DNA of 18,409 nt from DASZTU01 sp035493835 (GCA_035493835.1 DATJHO010000001.1:1-18409); one strand, 5' to 3'. Shown: positions 1 to 7,009, numbered from the stretch's first letter. The notes: generated by a model not told the origin, from the sequence alone. Made by a program: numbers and translations.

Positions 1-918
1 TGGGTGGCCTCTTCCGACTATTCGGAGGATCTGCGCATCGGCAAGGAAATCGTTCAGACCAATGTGGACGCCTACCGCAAGCTCAGGAACACGCTCCGCT
101 GGATGCTCGGCAATCTCGCCCACTATTCGGCAGAAATCGAAACGCCGGTTTCAGCGATGGCCGAGCTTGACCGGCTGGTGCTGCACCGGCTGAAGGCGCT
201 GGAAGCCACGGTCCGCGCCGGTTATTTGGCCTATGACTACAAGCGCGTGGTTGCTGCGATCTCCAACTTCGCCATCAACGACCTTTCGGCCTTCTATTTC
301 GATATCCGCAAGGACGCGCTCTACTGCGACCCGATCTCAAGCGTGAAACGCAAGGGCGCGCTGACCGCGGTCAACTACGTCTTCGACGCGCTGGCCAAAT
401 GGCTGGCGCCGATCCTGCCGTTCACGGCCGAGGAGACCTGGCTGTCGCTGCATCCGGAGTCGGTGTCGGTCCATCTCGAACTCTTCCCCGAGCTGCCCGA
501 AACCTGGCTTGATGAAGAGCTGGCGGCGCGTTGGGAGAAAATCGCCCGCGTGCGCCGCGTCGTCACCGGGGCGCTGGAAATCGAACGGCGCGAAAAGCGC
601 ATCGGCTCCTCGCTAGAGGCGGCGCCGAAGGTCTATGTCGCGGATGGCGAACTGCTCGAGGCGCTGGAAAACCTCGATTTTGCCGAGGTCGCGATCACCT
701 CGTCAATCGAGGTCATCGCCGGCAACGGCCCGACCGAGGCGTTCCGGCTGCCCGAGGTCGAGGGGGTGGCGGTGGTGCCGGCGCTTGCTGTGGGCACGCG
801 CTGCGCCCGCTCATGGAAAATCCTGCCGGACGTCGGCAGCGACACCGACTATCCCGATCTTTCGCCGCGCGACGCCCAGGCAATGCGCGAACGCAAGGCG
901 GCGGGGCTCGACGCTTGA
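1..918 (+). CDS. ileS: Isoleucine--tRNA ligase, C-terminal part (5' end outside window)
   Basis: This is the last 305 codons of cytoplasmic isoleucyl-tRNA synthetase, which charges tRNA-Ile. The frame is open from base 1, so the GTG at 4 is not the real start. The visible part is the end of the catalytic core and the alpha-helical anticodon-binding domain, with the typical run LRNTLRWMLGNL near codons 27-38 and the segment ILPFTAEETWLSLHPE near codon 140. In E. coli the protein ends in a zinc ribbon with four cysteines; here only one remains (TGC at 802-804, in RCARSWKILPDVG). The second cysteine of the first pair is Ser and the second pair is replaced by a YPDLSPRDA stretch, so the tail probably does not bind zinc. 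The stop overlaps the lspA start by 3 bases, which indicates an operon. Identification is firm; the zinc-loss reading rests on comparison from memory. Confidence 0.96.
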   Translation, partial: WVASSDYSEDLRIGKEIVQTNVDAYRKLRNTLRWMLGNLAHYSAEIETPVSAMAELDRLVLHRLKALEATVRAGYLAYDYKRVVAAISNFAINDLSAFYFDIRKDALYCDPISSVKRKGALTAVNYVFDALAKWLAPILPFTAEETWLSLHPESVSVHLELFPELPETWLDEELAARWEKIARVRRVVTGALEIERREKRIGSSLEAAPKVYVADGELLEALENLDFAEVAITSSIEVIAGNGPTEAFRLPEVEGVAVVPALAVGTRCARSWKILPDVGSDTDYPDLSPRDAQAMRERKAAGLDA

Positions 919-1403
919 GGGCCCGCGGCAATCGTTTCGGCCTTTGGCTGAGCGTCTTCCTGTTCCTTCTCGCCTTCGGGGCGGACCGGGTGCACAAATA
1001 TATTCAGCTCGTCGTCCTTGGCTGGAAGGGCGGCGAATACCTACCGGTGACGAATTTCTTCGACTATGTGCTGGTCTGGAATACCGGCATTTCCTATGGC
1101 CTGTTCGCGGGCCTGCCGCCGGTTGTGCTGGGCGTGCTGATGGTCTTTGCCATCATCGCGCTGGGCGTCTGGTGGTGGCGAAGCGATTCCGCGCTGCTGC
1201 AGGCCGGGCTCGCGCTCTGCATCGGCGGGGCGTTGTCGAATGCGGTTGATCGCTGGTGGTATGGGGGCGTGGCCGATTTCTTCCACTTCCATTACAATCA
1301 GTATTCTTTCTACATCTTCAACCTTGCCGACACGGCCATTACTTTTGGCGTTATTCTGCTCCTGCTCGATTTCATGGGAGTGGGGCGTCGCCGCAACAAG
1401 TGA
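915..1403 (+). CDS. lspA: Lipoprotein signal peptidase (signal peptidase II)
   Basis: This inner-membrane aspartyl protease cleaves the signal peptide of diacylglyceryl-modified prolipoproteins. At 162 residues it has the usual length. Four hydrophobic segments are visible, at about 8-23, 68-88, 95-110 and 134-152. The family signatures are present: AD(24)R..K near the first helix, WNTGISYG at 55-62, GGALSNAVDR at 104-113 carrying one catalytic Asp (D112), and FNLAD at 135-139 carrying the second (D139). I chose the TTG at 915 because it overlaps the ileS stop as TTGA and gives the expected N-terminus. The next upstream ATG in frame would overlap ileS by about 100 bases. A weak AAGGCGG lies at 895-901. 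The overlap suggests translational coupling to ileS. A lipoprotein gene follows 86 bases downstream. Confidence 0.93.
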   Translation: MRARGNRFGLWLSVFLFLLAFGADRVHKYIQLVVLGWKGGEYLPVTNFFDYVLVWNTGISYGLFAGLPPVVLGVLMVFAIIALGVWWWRSDSALLQAGLALCIGGALSNAVDRWWYGGVADFFHFHYNQYSFYIFNLADTAITFGVILLLLDFMGVGRRRNK

Positions 1404-1489
1404 ACCTATTGAGGCCCGAATCTGGCCTTACGTGGGGCGATGAGCTATAAGGCGGCGGGGGCCTAGACGATTATGTACAGGGAAGTTGA

Positions 1490-2203
1490 ATGATACGCGA
1501 CACGACGAGGCGGCGCGCCACACATTTCGCCCCGATGCTGAGGCCGCTCGCGGCATTGTTGCTGATCGCGCTGATGCCGGCGCTCGCCGCCTGCACCACG
1601 GCCGAAGGCACCAATGCGTTCGCCGATCCCAATGTGTTCGAGCATGAGGTGATGGATTCGACGCTTCAGGGTCTCGACATCCTGCCGCAGCCGCCGACCA
1701 AGGTGGACAACAAGGATCGCACGCCCCTGGTCCTGCCCAAAACCGCCTCGCTGCCGGCGCCCTCCAAGAACAATATGACCGCCGACCTGCCGGTTGATTC
1801 GAGCAATCCGCAGATCAACACCGCCGGCCTGACCCAGGCCGACCTGGCGCACCTGCGCAATGCCCGCGTCATCGATTTGCAGGCACTTGACGGCCGGCCG
1901 CTCACGGATGAGGAGCGCAAGCAGATGACGGCGCGCATGGCGCAGGCCAATGTCGCGGTCAACACGACGCGGCCCTTGTACTTGCCCCCGACCTCGTATT
2001 TCACCGACTACAAGGGCAAGGACGCCATCTGCAAGGCCAAGGACGGAACGCTGGTGGCGCTCAGCGACCCGCGCTGCCCGGACAAGATCCGCAACACCTT
2101 CCATCCGGATCTCGGACCGGCGCAAAGCGTTGACGCGCAGATGACCTCCGACCAGAACAATATGGAAAATGGCCTTCTCCCGGGAGACAAGGGCTACCAG
2201 TAA
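1490..2203 (+). CDS. Predicted outer-membrane lipoprotein of unknown function
   Basis: This 237-residue protein is not recognised with certainty. The N-terminus has an Arg-rich stretch (residues 5-9), a hydrophobic core (about 19-33) and a lipobox LAAC with the lipidated Cys at 35. Thr follows the Cys, so by the E. coli rule it would go to the outer membrane. The mature part is hydrophilic and Pro-rich, with TPLVLPKTASLPAP near residues 78-91, a charged helix-like segment around 113-150, and two cysteines (about 182 and 198) near the C-terminus that could form a disulfide. The TPLVLP segment after a short acidic stretch resembles DUF3035 proteins (the BamF-type subunit of the outer-membrane assembly machine), which often sit next to lspA in alphaproteobacteria; this is a weak resemblance from memory. 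The ATG at 1490 has a GGAAG box at 1481-1485; an ATG at residue 16 is an alternative. Tandem TAA stops end it. Confidence 0.85.
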   Translation: MIRDTTRRRATHFAPMLRPLAALLLIALMPALAACTTAEGTNAFADPNVFEHEVMDSTLQGLDILPQPPTKVDNKDRTPLVLPKTASLPAPSKNNMTADLPVDSSNPQINTAGLTQADLAHLRNARVIDLQALDGRPLTDEERKQMTARMAQANVAVNTTRPLYLPPTSYFTDYKGKDAICKAKDGTLVALSDPRCPDKIRNTFHPDLGPAQSVDAQMTSDQNNMENGLLPGDKGYQ

Positions 2204-2206
2204 TAA

Positions 2207-2262
2207 GCTGCCCCCGACCGGCAGCATGAGTTCGGGCCCGGTGAAATGCTGGGCCCTTTTCT
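2207..2262 (+). terminator. Tandem hairpins after the lipoprotein gene; the second looks like an intrinsic terminator
   Basis: Directly after the double TAA stop there is a 6-bp stem with a 7-base loop (GCTGCC 2207-2212 with GGCAGC 2220-2225). A second hairpin follows, GGGCCC (2234-2239) pairing with GGGCCC (2251-2256) and trailed at once by TTTTCT. This is the form of a rho-independent terminator. It lies only about 10 bases before the GGAGTGAG ribosome-binding site of the next gene, so it separates transcription of the lipoprotein and pseudouridine synthase genes or attenuates read-through. No promoter could be assigned in the short gap that remains. Confidence 0.6.
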
Positions 2263-2275
2263 ATCGGAGTGAGAG

Positions 2276-4027
2276 ATGACCGACAGCCCCGCAGGCTTCA
2301 CGGCCGGCGACCGCCTCGCCAAGGTAATGGCGCGGTCCGGGCTCTGCTCGCGCCGCGACGCCGAAGAGTGGATCAAGGCCGGACGCGTCGTGGTCAATGG
2401 CCGCAAGGTTTTGACCCCGGCCTTCAATGTGCAGGAGAGCGACCAGATCGTGGTCGATGGCGTGCCGCTCGCCGAACGGCAGGGCACGCGCGTCTGGCTG
2501 TACCATAAGCCCAAGGGCCTGGTGGTGACCGAAAAGGACCCCGAAGGCCGCCCGACGGTATTCGAGAGCCTCGAGGAAAAGGGCCTGCCGCGCGTGCTCA
2601 GCGTCGGCCGGCTCGACATCAACACCGAGGGCCTGCTGCTTCTGACTAATGATGGCGGCCTCAAGCGGGTGCTGGAGCTGCCGGCGACGGGCTGGCTCAG
2701 GAAGTACCGCGTGCGCGCGCATGGGACGATCACCCAGGCGCAACTCGATGGCCTCAAGCAGGGCATGGAGGTCGAGGGCATCCAGTATGGGCCAATCGAG
2801 GCAACGCTCGAGCGTGAGCAGGGCGCCAATGTGTGGCTGGAACTAGCGCTGCGAGAGGGCAAGAACCGTGAGGTCAAGAACGTCCTCGGGGCGCTCGGGC
2901 TCGAGGTCAACCGGCTGATCCGCATCAGTTTTGGCCCGTTCCAGCTCGGCGACCTGCCGATCGGCAGCATCGAGGCGGTGAAGCCGCGCGTGCTCAAGGA
3001 TCAACTCGGCCGGCGGCTCGCGAGCGAGGCGGGCGCCGATTTCGAATCAGAAATGCCGAACGCCGCGCCGCCGCGGCAAGGCCGTTCCCCGGCTGGCGCG
3101 GAACGCGAATTTGGCCGCGGCACCCATACGGCGACCATTGGCCAACAGCGCTTCCGCTTCACCGACCGAGCCGAGCGGACCCCGGCGGAGATGGAAGAAG
3201 TACGCCGCCAGCGCCCACGGCACGATCGGCCGGGCGGCGGCACCGCCGGGAGCCGGCGCCCGGCACCGGGACGGGCGCGCCCCGAGGAGGCGGGCCCGGT
3301 GCGGCAAATTCACTTCGACGACGGCCGTGAACCGGTCGAGTTCGAGGAAAAAAGCTATGGCAAGAAGCCGCGGCCAGGCGATCGCAGCGGGCCCCCGCCA
3401 GCAGGGGATCGCAGGCCTTCCGGCTTCGGCGGCAAGCCATCGGGCTTCGGCGGTAAGCCATCGGGCTTTGCCGGCAAGCCACGCTCTTCTGGCGAAGGCG
3501 CCGGACGGCCATTCGGGGACAGGCCGCCTCGTCCCCGGAGCGCGGGTGACGAGGGTCGCCCGGCGCGGCCGTTCAGGCAGCGTCCGGAGGGCGACGAGAG
3601 CCGTCCGGCTCGGGCCTTCAAGCCGCGCGCTGCGGGCGACGACGCCCGCGGCCCGCGCAAGTTCGGCGACAAGCCACGCTTTCCGCGTGGTCCGCGTGGT
3701 GACAACGACCGGTCGGAGCGTCCCGCTGGCGCGGCCCGCCCGTTCCGGGGTGATGGCGAGGACAAGCCCAGGGCCCCGCGTCCCTTCCGCAGCGACGGCG
3801 ATAAGCCGAGGGCTCCGCGCTCGTTCGGCGGCAGGCCAGGCGGCGATGCAGCCGACCGGCCGCGCTCGCCGCGTCCGGTCGGAGACAAGCCGCGCGGCGG
3901 CCGTCCGGGCGGACCGGCGCGGCCCGGTTCCTCGCGACCACCGGGGGGCGCGGGCCGTCCCGGAGGCAGCCGTCCGCCACGCAAGGATGGACCGCCACGG
4001 CCGCCCCGTCCGCGCCGCGGCGAGTAA
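2276..4027 (+). CDS. RsuA/RluB-family rRNA pseudouridine synthase with long disordered C-terminal tail
   Basis: This enzyme isomerises a specific uridine in rRNA to pseudouridine. It is 583 residues long, while the catalytic family needs about 240-300. An S4 RNA-binding domain covers about 12-60 (RLAKVMARSGLCSRRDAE). The synthase domain covers about 70-245, with the catalytic Asp at 114 in GRLDINTEGLLLLTNDG and the family segment EGKNREVKNVLGALGLEVNR at 193-212. From about 250 to the end the protein is low-complexity, rich in Arg, Gly, Pro and Asp, with three SGFGGKP-like repeats at 381-401 and many irregular GDxxRPxRxF-like units; it is probably disordered and RNA-binding. Base composition fits the neighbours. 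The ATG at 2276 has GGAGTGAG 3 bases upstream of a close spacer (2266-2273). RluB (23S rRNA) is the likeliest ortholog, but RsuA or RluE/F specificity cannot be excluded. rsmD starts 3 bases after the stop, so the two rRNA modification genes are probably co-transcribed. Confidence 0.92.
   Translation: MTDSPAGFTAGDRLAKVMARSGLCSRRDAEEWIKAGRVVVNGRKVLTPAFNVQESDQIVVDGVPLAERQGTRVWLYHKPKGLVVTEKDPEGRPTVFESLEEKGLPRVLSVGRLDINTEGLLLLTNDGGLKRVLELPATGWLRKYRVRAHGTITQAQLDGLKQGMEVEGIQYGPIEATLEREQGANVWLELALREGKNREVKNVLGALGLEVNRLIRISFGPFQLGDLPIGSIEAVKPRVLKDQLGRRLASEAGADFESEMPNAAPPRQGRSPAGAEREFGRGTHTATIGQQRFRFTDRAERTPAEMEEVRRQRPRHDRPGGGTAGSRRPAPGRARPEEAGPVRQIHFDDGREPVEFEEKSYGKKPRPGDRSGPPPAGDRRPSGFGGKPSGFGGKPSGFAGKPRSSGEGAGRPFGDRPPRPRSAGDEGRPARPFRQRPEGDESRPARAFKPRAAGDDARGPRKFGDKPRFPRGPRGDNDRSERPAGAARPFRGDGEDKPRAPRPFRSDGDKPRAPRSFGGRPGGDAADRPRSPRPVGDKPRGGRPGGPARPGSSRPPGGAGRPGGSRPPRKDGPPRPPRPRRGE
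3416..3478 (+). repeat. Three tandem 21-bp in-frame repeats in the pseudouridine synthase tail
   Basis: Three direct copies of a 21-base unit encode SGFGGKP, SGFGGKP and SGFAGKP. They differ by only a few bases, so the array is recent and may vary in copy number between strains. The surrounding tail is repetitive at the protein level but less so in its DNA. Confidence 0.85.
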
Positions 4028-4030
4028 CTG

Positions 4031-4591
4031 ATGCGCATCGTCGCCGGAAAATTTCGCGGCAAGGCGTTGCTGCCGCCGCAGGATGAGAGCATCCGCCCAA
4101 CGGCCGACCGGGTGCGCGAGGCGGTGTTCAACATCCTCGCCAGCCGCATGGGCCCCCACCTGGACGGCAAGCGGGCGCTCGACCTCTTCGCGGGGACCGG
4201 CGCGCTCGGGCTCGAGGCGCTGTCGCGCGGTGCCGCGAACGTCGTCTTCGTCGATATCGGCGCCGAGGCGCGTGGGCTGATCCGCGACCACATCGAGGCG
4301 TTTGGCGCCGGCGGCGTCACAAAACTCCTGCGCCGTGACGCCACTGCCCTTGGCCCCGCCGGCAGCATCCGCCCGTTCGACCTGATTTTCCTTGATCCGC
4401 CCTATGGCAGGGGCCTTGGCGAGCAGGCGCTGGTTTCAGCCCGCGACGGCGGCTGGATCGCGCCGGGAGCAACGATCGTGCTCGAGGAATCGCGCGAGAT
4501 CGTACTCGACCTGCCGCCGGGCTTTGCCCTCGACGACCGCCGCGAATACGGCGCGGCGGCAGTGCATTTTATCTCGGCGACAATGGGCTGA
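4031..4591 (+). CDS. rsmD: 16S rRNA (guanine(966)-N(2))-methyltransferase
   Basis: RsmD methylates N2 of G966 in 16S rRNA during assembly of the 30S subunit, using S-adenosylmethionine. The protein has 186 residues, the normal length. It begins with the family start MRIVAGKFRGKAL and has the RPTADRVREAVFNIL segment at 22-36, the SAM-binding motif I DLFAGTGALGLEALSRGA at 51-68, an acidic residue (VD at 74-75) in motif II, and the catalytic DPPYG of N2-guanine methyltransferases at 122-126. The ATG lies 3 bases after the TAA of the pseudouridine synthase gene, so translation is probably coupled. The downstream gap is full of palindromes and the next gene is convergent. Confidence 0.95.
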   Translation: MRIVAGKFRGKALLPPQDESIRPTADRVREAVFNILASRMGPHLDGKRALDLFAGTGALGLEALSRGAANVVFVDIGAEARGLIRDHIEAFGAGGVTKLLRRDATALGPAGSIRPFDLIFLDPPYGRGLGEQALVSARDGGWIAPGATIVLEESREIVLDLPPGFALDDRREYGAAAVHFISATMG

Positions 4592-4865
4592 GACTCGGCC
4601 GCCTCGCCCCCAGGGGTGGGGAGAAGGGGCACGGCCGCCGCAACTTCCCTCTCCCCTCGCGGGAGAGGCTGCCGGCAGGCGGGGGCCTCGCCGCAAACTC
4701 TGACGTCAAGCGTCTTCAAAGGCCTGAGCCAAAGCGCCCCCCCTCAAGGGGGAGGCGAACGATATTGCACGGCCGAGCAGCAAATTCCCCTCCTCCTTGA
4801 GGGGAGGTTGGCGGCAGCCGGGTGGGGTTGTTTACGCCCCCCAGCCCAACTCGTGTTCCACCCTT
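4592..4865. repeat. Gene-free gap with several GC-rich palindromes (family A)
   Basis: This gap lies between convergent rsmD and the FAD oxidoreductase gene and holds no credible gene. It carries at least three short palindromes: CCTCTCCC/GGGAGAGG (4648-4655 with 4661-4668), a CGCC-CCCCCTCAAGGGGG-GGCG type structure at about 4735-4757, and a CCCCTCCTCCTTGAGGGGAGG structure at about 4787-4807. The CCTCTCCC/GGGAGAGG stem recurs exactly at 12707-12726 and 12753-12772. The structures could act as bidirectional terminators or as REP-like repeats. Confidence 0.7.
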
Positions 4866-6110
4866 CTACCCAAACCGCGCCGGGCTGAACGCTGCCGGGG
4901 CGATGAAGGGCCTCTCCCCGGTCACCATTTCCGCGATCAGCCGCCCGGTGGCGGGGCCGAGGGTCATGCCGTGATGGGCGTGACCGAAGGCGAACCAGAG
5001 GTGCTGGTGCTTTGGCGCCGGCCCGATGATCGGCATCATGTCGGGCGTGCAGGGGCGGGCGCCAAGCCACGGCTCGGGATCGATGCGCTCGCCCAGCGGG
5101 AACAGTTCCCGCGCGATCGGCTCGGCCCGCGCCAGTTGCACCGGGGTTTTCAGCGCGTCGCGGCCGGCGAATTCGGCCCCGGTGGTGAGGCGGATGCCGC
5201 GGTTCATCGGCGCCAGCAAATAGCCGGTCTCGGCATCCATGATCCAGTTGCGCAGCTTCTTGCCCGTGGCCGGATGGTAGTGCATGTGGTAGCCGCGCTT
5301 GACTGCGAGCGGCAGGCGATAGCCCAGTCTTGTGGTCACAAGGTCGGCCCAGGGGCCGAGCGCAATCACCACCTCCCCGGCGTCGATTGGCCCGTTTGCT
5401 GTGGTCACCCGCCAGCCCGCGCCGTTGGGCGCCAAAGTCGTGGCGTCGCCCGAAACAAAACTGCCGCCCAGCCGCTCGAACAGAGCCAGATAGGCAAGGG
5501 TCAGCGCGTGCGGATCCCGGATGGTCCAGGGATCCGTCCAGTGCAACGTGCCGGCGAGGCGCTGCGTCAGGTCGGGCTCGGTGGCGGCCATCTGTGGGCC
5601 ATCGAGCTTTGCATGATGAACACCGAATTCGCCCGCCATCCAGTCGGCGACCTTGAACGCCTCGTCCCGCGCCCGGTCGCTGCGGAACATCTGGTACCAG
5701 CCGTTTTTCTCGATCAGCGCCTCGGCGCCGGCCGCTTCGATCAGCGCCGCATGCTCGCTGACCGATTGGGCGATCAGCGGCGCATAGGCATGGGCGACGC
5801 GGTTGTAATTTTCCTGCCGGGAATACCACCAATATTGCGCAAGGAACGGGGCGAGCGCCGGTAGCGCCCCGGGGTGGTAGTGCATATCGACATTGTTGTT
5901 GAGCCCGTAATTGAGGATCTTGCCCAGTTGCTGGGGGAAGGCGTGCGGCAGCACACCCTCGCGCTGGATCAGGCCGGCATTGCCGAACGAGGTCTCCTCA
6001 CCGGCGCCGCGCCGGTCGACGAGCATGACCGACCGCCCGCGCTGCGCCAGGTGGATGGCAGTCGAGACACCGACGATCCCCGCGCCAAGAACGATCGAAT
6101 CGGCTTCCAT
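4866..6110 (-). CDS. DadA-type FAD-dependent amine/D-amino-acid oxidoreductase
   Basis: This 414-residue flavoprotein belongs to the DAO family (glycine oxidase / D-amino acid dehydrogenase type), which oxidatively deaminates amino acids or secondary amines. The N-terminal Rossmann fold has the dinucleotide motif GAGIVG at 9-14 with the acidic end at D32. The C-terminal FAD and substrate segment WLGARPCTPDMMPIIGP is at 348-364 and GHAHHGMTLGPATGRLIAE at 376-394. Length and motif order match DadA (about 415-435 residues). There is no signal peptide, so it is cytoplasmic or peripheral on the inner face of the membrane. The ATG at 6110 has GGGGAG about 6 bases upstream. No racemase, transporter or regulator gene is adjacent, so the substrate cannot be inferred; D-amino acid dehydrogenase, sarcosine-type or opine-type oxidase are all possible. 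A near-palindrome 15 bases upstream may be its operator. Confidence 0.88.
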   Translation of the reverse strand: MEADSIVLGAGIVGVSTAIHLAQRGRSVMLVDRRGAGEETSFGNAGLIQREGVLPHAFPQQLGKILNYGLNNNVDMHYHPGALPALAPFLAQYWWYSRQENYNRVAHAYAPLIAQSVSEHAALIEAAGAEALIEKNGWYQMFRSDRARDEAFKVADWMAGEFGVHHAKLDGPQMAATEPDLTQRLAGTLHWTDPWTIRDPHALTLAYLALFERLGGSFVSGDATTLAPNGAGWRVTTANGPIDAGEVVIALGPWADLVTTRLGYRLPLAVKRGYHMHYHPATGKKLRNWIMDAETGYLLAPMNRGIRLTTGAEFAGRDALKTPVQLARAEPIARELFPLGERIDPEPWLGARPCTPDMMPIIGPAPKHQHLWFAFGHAHHGMTLGPATGRLIAEMVTGERPFIAPAAFSPARFG

Positions 6111-6125
6111 TCAATGCTCCCCGTA

Positions 6126-6144
6126 ATGCTTGAGCTCAAAGCAT
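6126..6144. promoter_or_regulatory. Candidate operator: near-palindrome upstream of the FAD oxidoreductase
   Basis: The 19 bases ATGCTTGAGCTCAAAGCAT form an inverted repeat with a single-base asymmetry around a perfect 10-bp core, TTGAGCTCAA (6130-6139). It sits 15 bases before the start codon at 6110, overlapping where the 5' untranslated region or promoter would be. It is AT-richer than its surroundings. It could bind a dimeric regulator or form a hairpin in the mRNA leader. No regulator gene is nearby. Confidence 0.4.
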
Positions 6145-6223
6145 AACGCGCAAACCCCTACGAGGAAGTAGCGAGGTTTACCAGGGCGCGAGAGGTTTCT
6201 CCTGCCTGGCCCCCAACCCCGGC

Positions 6224-6316
6224 GTCACCCCGGCGTAGGCCGGGGTCCATCTTGATGCCGAACCACAAGCTCAGAGATCGCGGAGGGCGCTGGATTCCGG
6301 CTTCCGCCGGCATGAC
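6224..6316. repeat. Palindromic intergenic repeat bounded by GTCA...TGAC (family C)
   Basis: The element contains two hairpins. The first is ACCCCGGC (6227-6234) pairing with GCCGGGGT (6239-6246). The second is CCGGC (6297-6301) pairing with GCCGG (6306-6310) across a TTCC loop. The outer ends are GTCA at 6224 and TGAC at 6313-6316. This is the kind of dispersed repeat common in alphaproteobacterial genomes. A related half-element lies at 14658-14677. The rest of the 266-base gap (6111-6376) shows only the operator candidate. Confidence 0.75.
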
Positions 6317-6376
6317 CTCGCGGGTGGGGTGCGCCTTGTCCGTCCTGCCCGCGGCTTTAATCGCCGGGACACCGAC

Positions 6377-7009
6377 CTAGCCGACCTGCGGCGGGCCGGC
6401 TTCGTACTTGTCGAGGAACTGTTCAGCCGAGAGCAGGCGGAAATCCTCGAGGGCGGCGCGTAGCTGCTTGTGGGACCAGTCCCACCAGGCGAGCTTTTGC
6501 ATGCGCAGGGCGATTTCCCGGGGGAAGCGCTCGCGGATGGGTTTTGCGGCTACGCCTGCAACAATGGTGTAGGGCTCTACGTCCCTGGTCACCACCGCCC
6601 CCGAGCCGACCACGGCGCCGTCGCCGATCTTGACGCCCGGAAGGATCGTCGCGCCATGGCCGATCCAGGTATCGTGGCCGATGCTGACGCCGTGCTCACG
6701 CCGCCAGTCGAAGAAGGCGTCCTCGTTCTGCGCGTCGTCGAAATAGTCGGCCGCCCGATAGGTGAAGTGGTGCAGCGTTGCCCGCCAGGTCGGGTGATTG
6801 GTGGCGTTGATGCGGACATGGCTGGCGATATTGGCGAACTTGCCGATCTTGGTGGACCAGACTTCGCAGTCGCGGATCAGATAGGAATAGTCGCCGACCA
6901 CCGTCTCGGAGATGTGGCAGCGTTCGCCGATCTCGGTATAGCGGCCGAGGTCGGTGGCGCGCACCTCGGCGGTGGGATGAACGGACGGACGTTCGGAAAG
7001 GCTCTTCAT
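6377..7009 (-). CDS. Left-handed beta-helix (hexapeptide) acetyltransferase, phosphonate-associated family type
   Basis: This 210-residue protein is built of hexapeptide repeats, as in CatB-like xenobiotic acetyltransferases. It most resembles the family found in phosphonate utilisation loci (TIGR03308-like): SLSERPSVHPTAEVR at the N-terminus, LGRYTEIGERC at 21-31, GDYSYL at 39-44, IGKFANIASHVRINATNHP at 55-73, a DAFFDWRREH insert at 97-106, IGHDTWIGHGATILPGVKIG at 110-129, and PYTIVAGVAAKPIRERF at 146-162. The NHP histidine (72) is in the position of the likely catalytic His. It would transfer an acyl group from acetyl-CoA to an unknown small acceptor in the cytoplasm. I chose the ATG at 7009 because the family begins there; the frame is open upstream to 7297, but that extension runs through a palindromic repeat and into the next gene. 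A GGAG lies rather far upstream (about 13 bases). No phn genes are in the window. Confidence 0.9.
   Translation of the reverse strand: MKSLSERPSVHPTAEVRATDLGRYTEIGERCHISETVVGDYSYLIRDCEVWSTKIGKFANIASHVRINATNHPTWRATLHHFTYRAADYFDDAQNEDAFFDWRREHGVSIGHDTWIGHGATILPGVKIGDGAVVGSGAVVTRDVEPYTIVAGVAAKPIRERFPREIALRMQKLAWWDWSHKQLRAALEDFRLLSAEQFLDKYEAGPPQVG

Noticed and set aside
813..914. Upstream ATG start for lspA inside ileS
   Set aside because: It would add a basic, non-conserved stretch before the first membrane helix; the TTG overlapping the ileS stop gives the usual LspA length.
1463..2227. 254-codon minus-strand frame opposite the lipoprotein gene
   Set aside because: The plus strand has a signal peptide, lipobox and ribosome-binding site; the minus frame shows no recognisable domain.
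3047..4368. Long minus-strand open frames (up to 414 codons) opposite the pseudouridine synthase tail and rsmD
   Set aside because: They have Arg/Ala/Gly-rich, motif-free translations caused by GC-rich low-complexity coding on the plus strand, and the plus-strand genes have clear families.
4592..4865. Repeated palindromes read as a CRISPR array
   Set aside because: The units are unequal in length and sequence, the spacing is irregular, and there are no cas genes.
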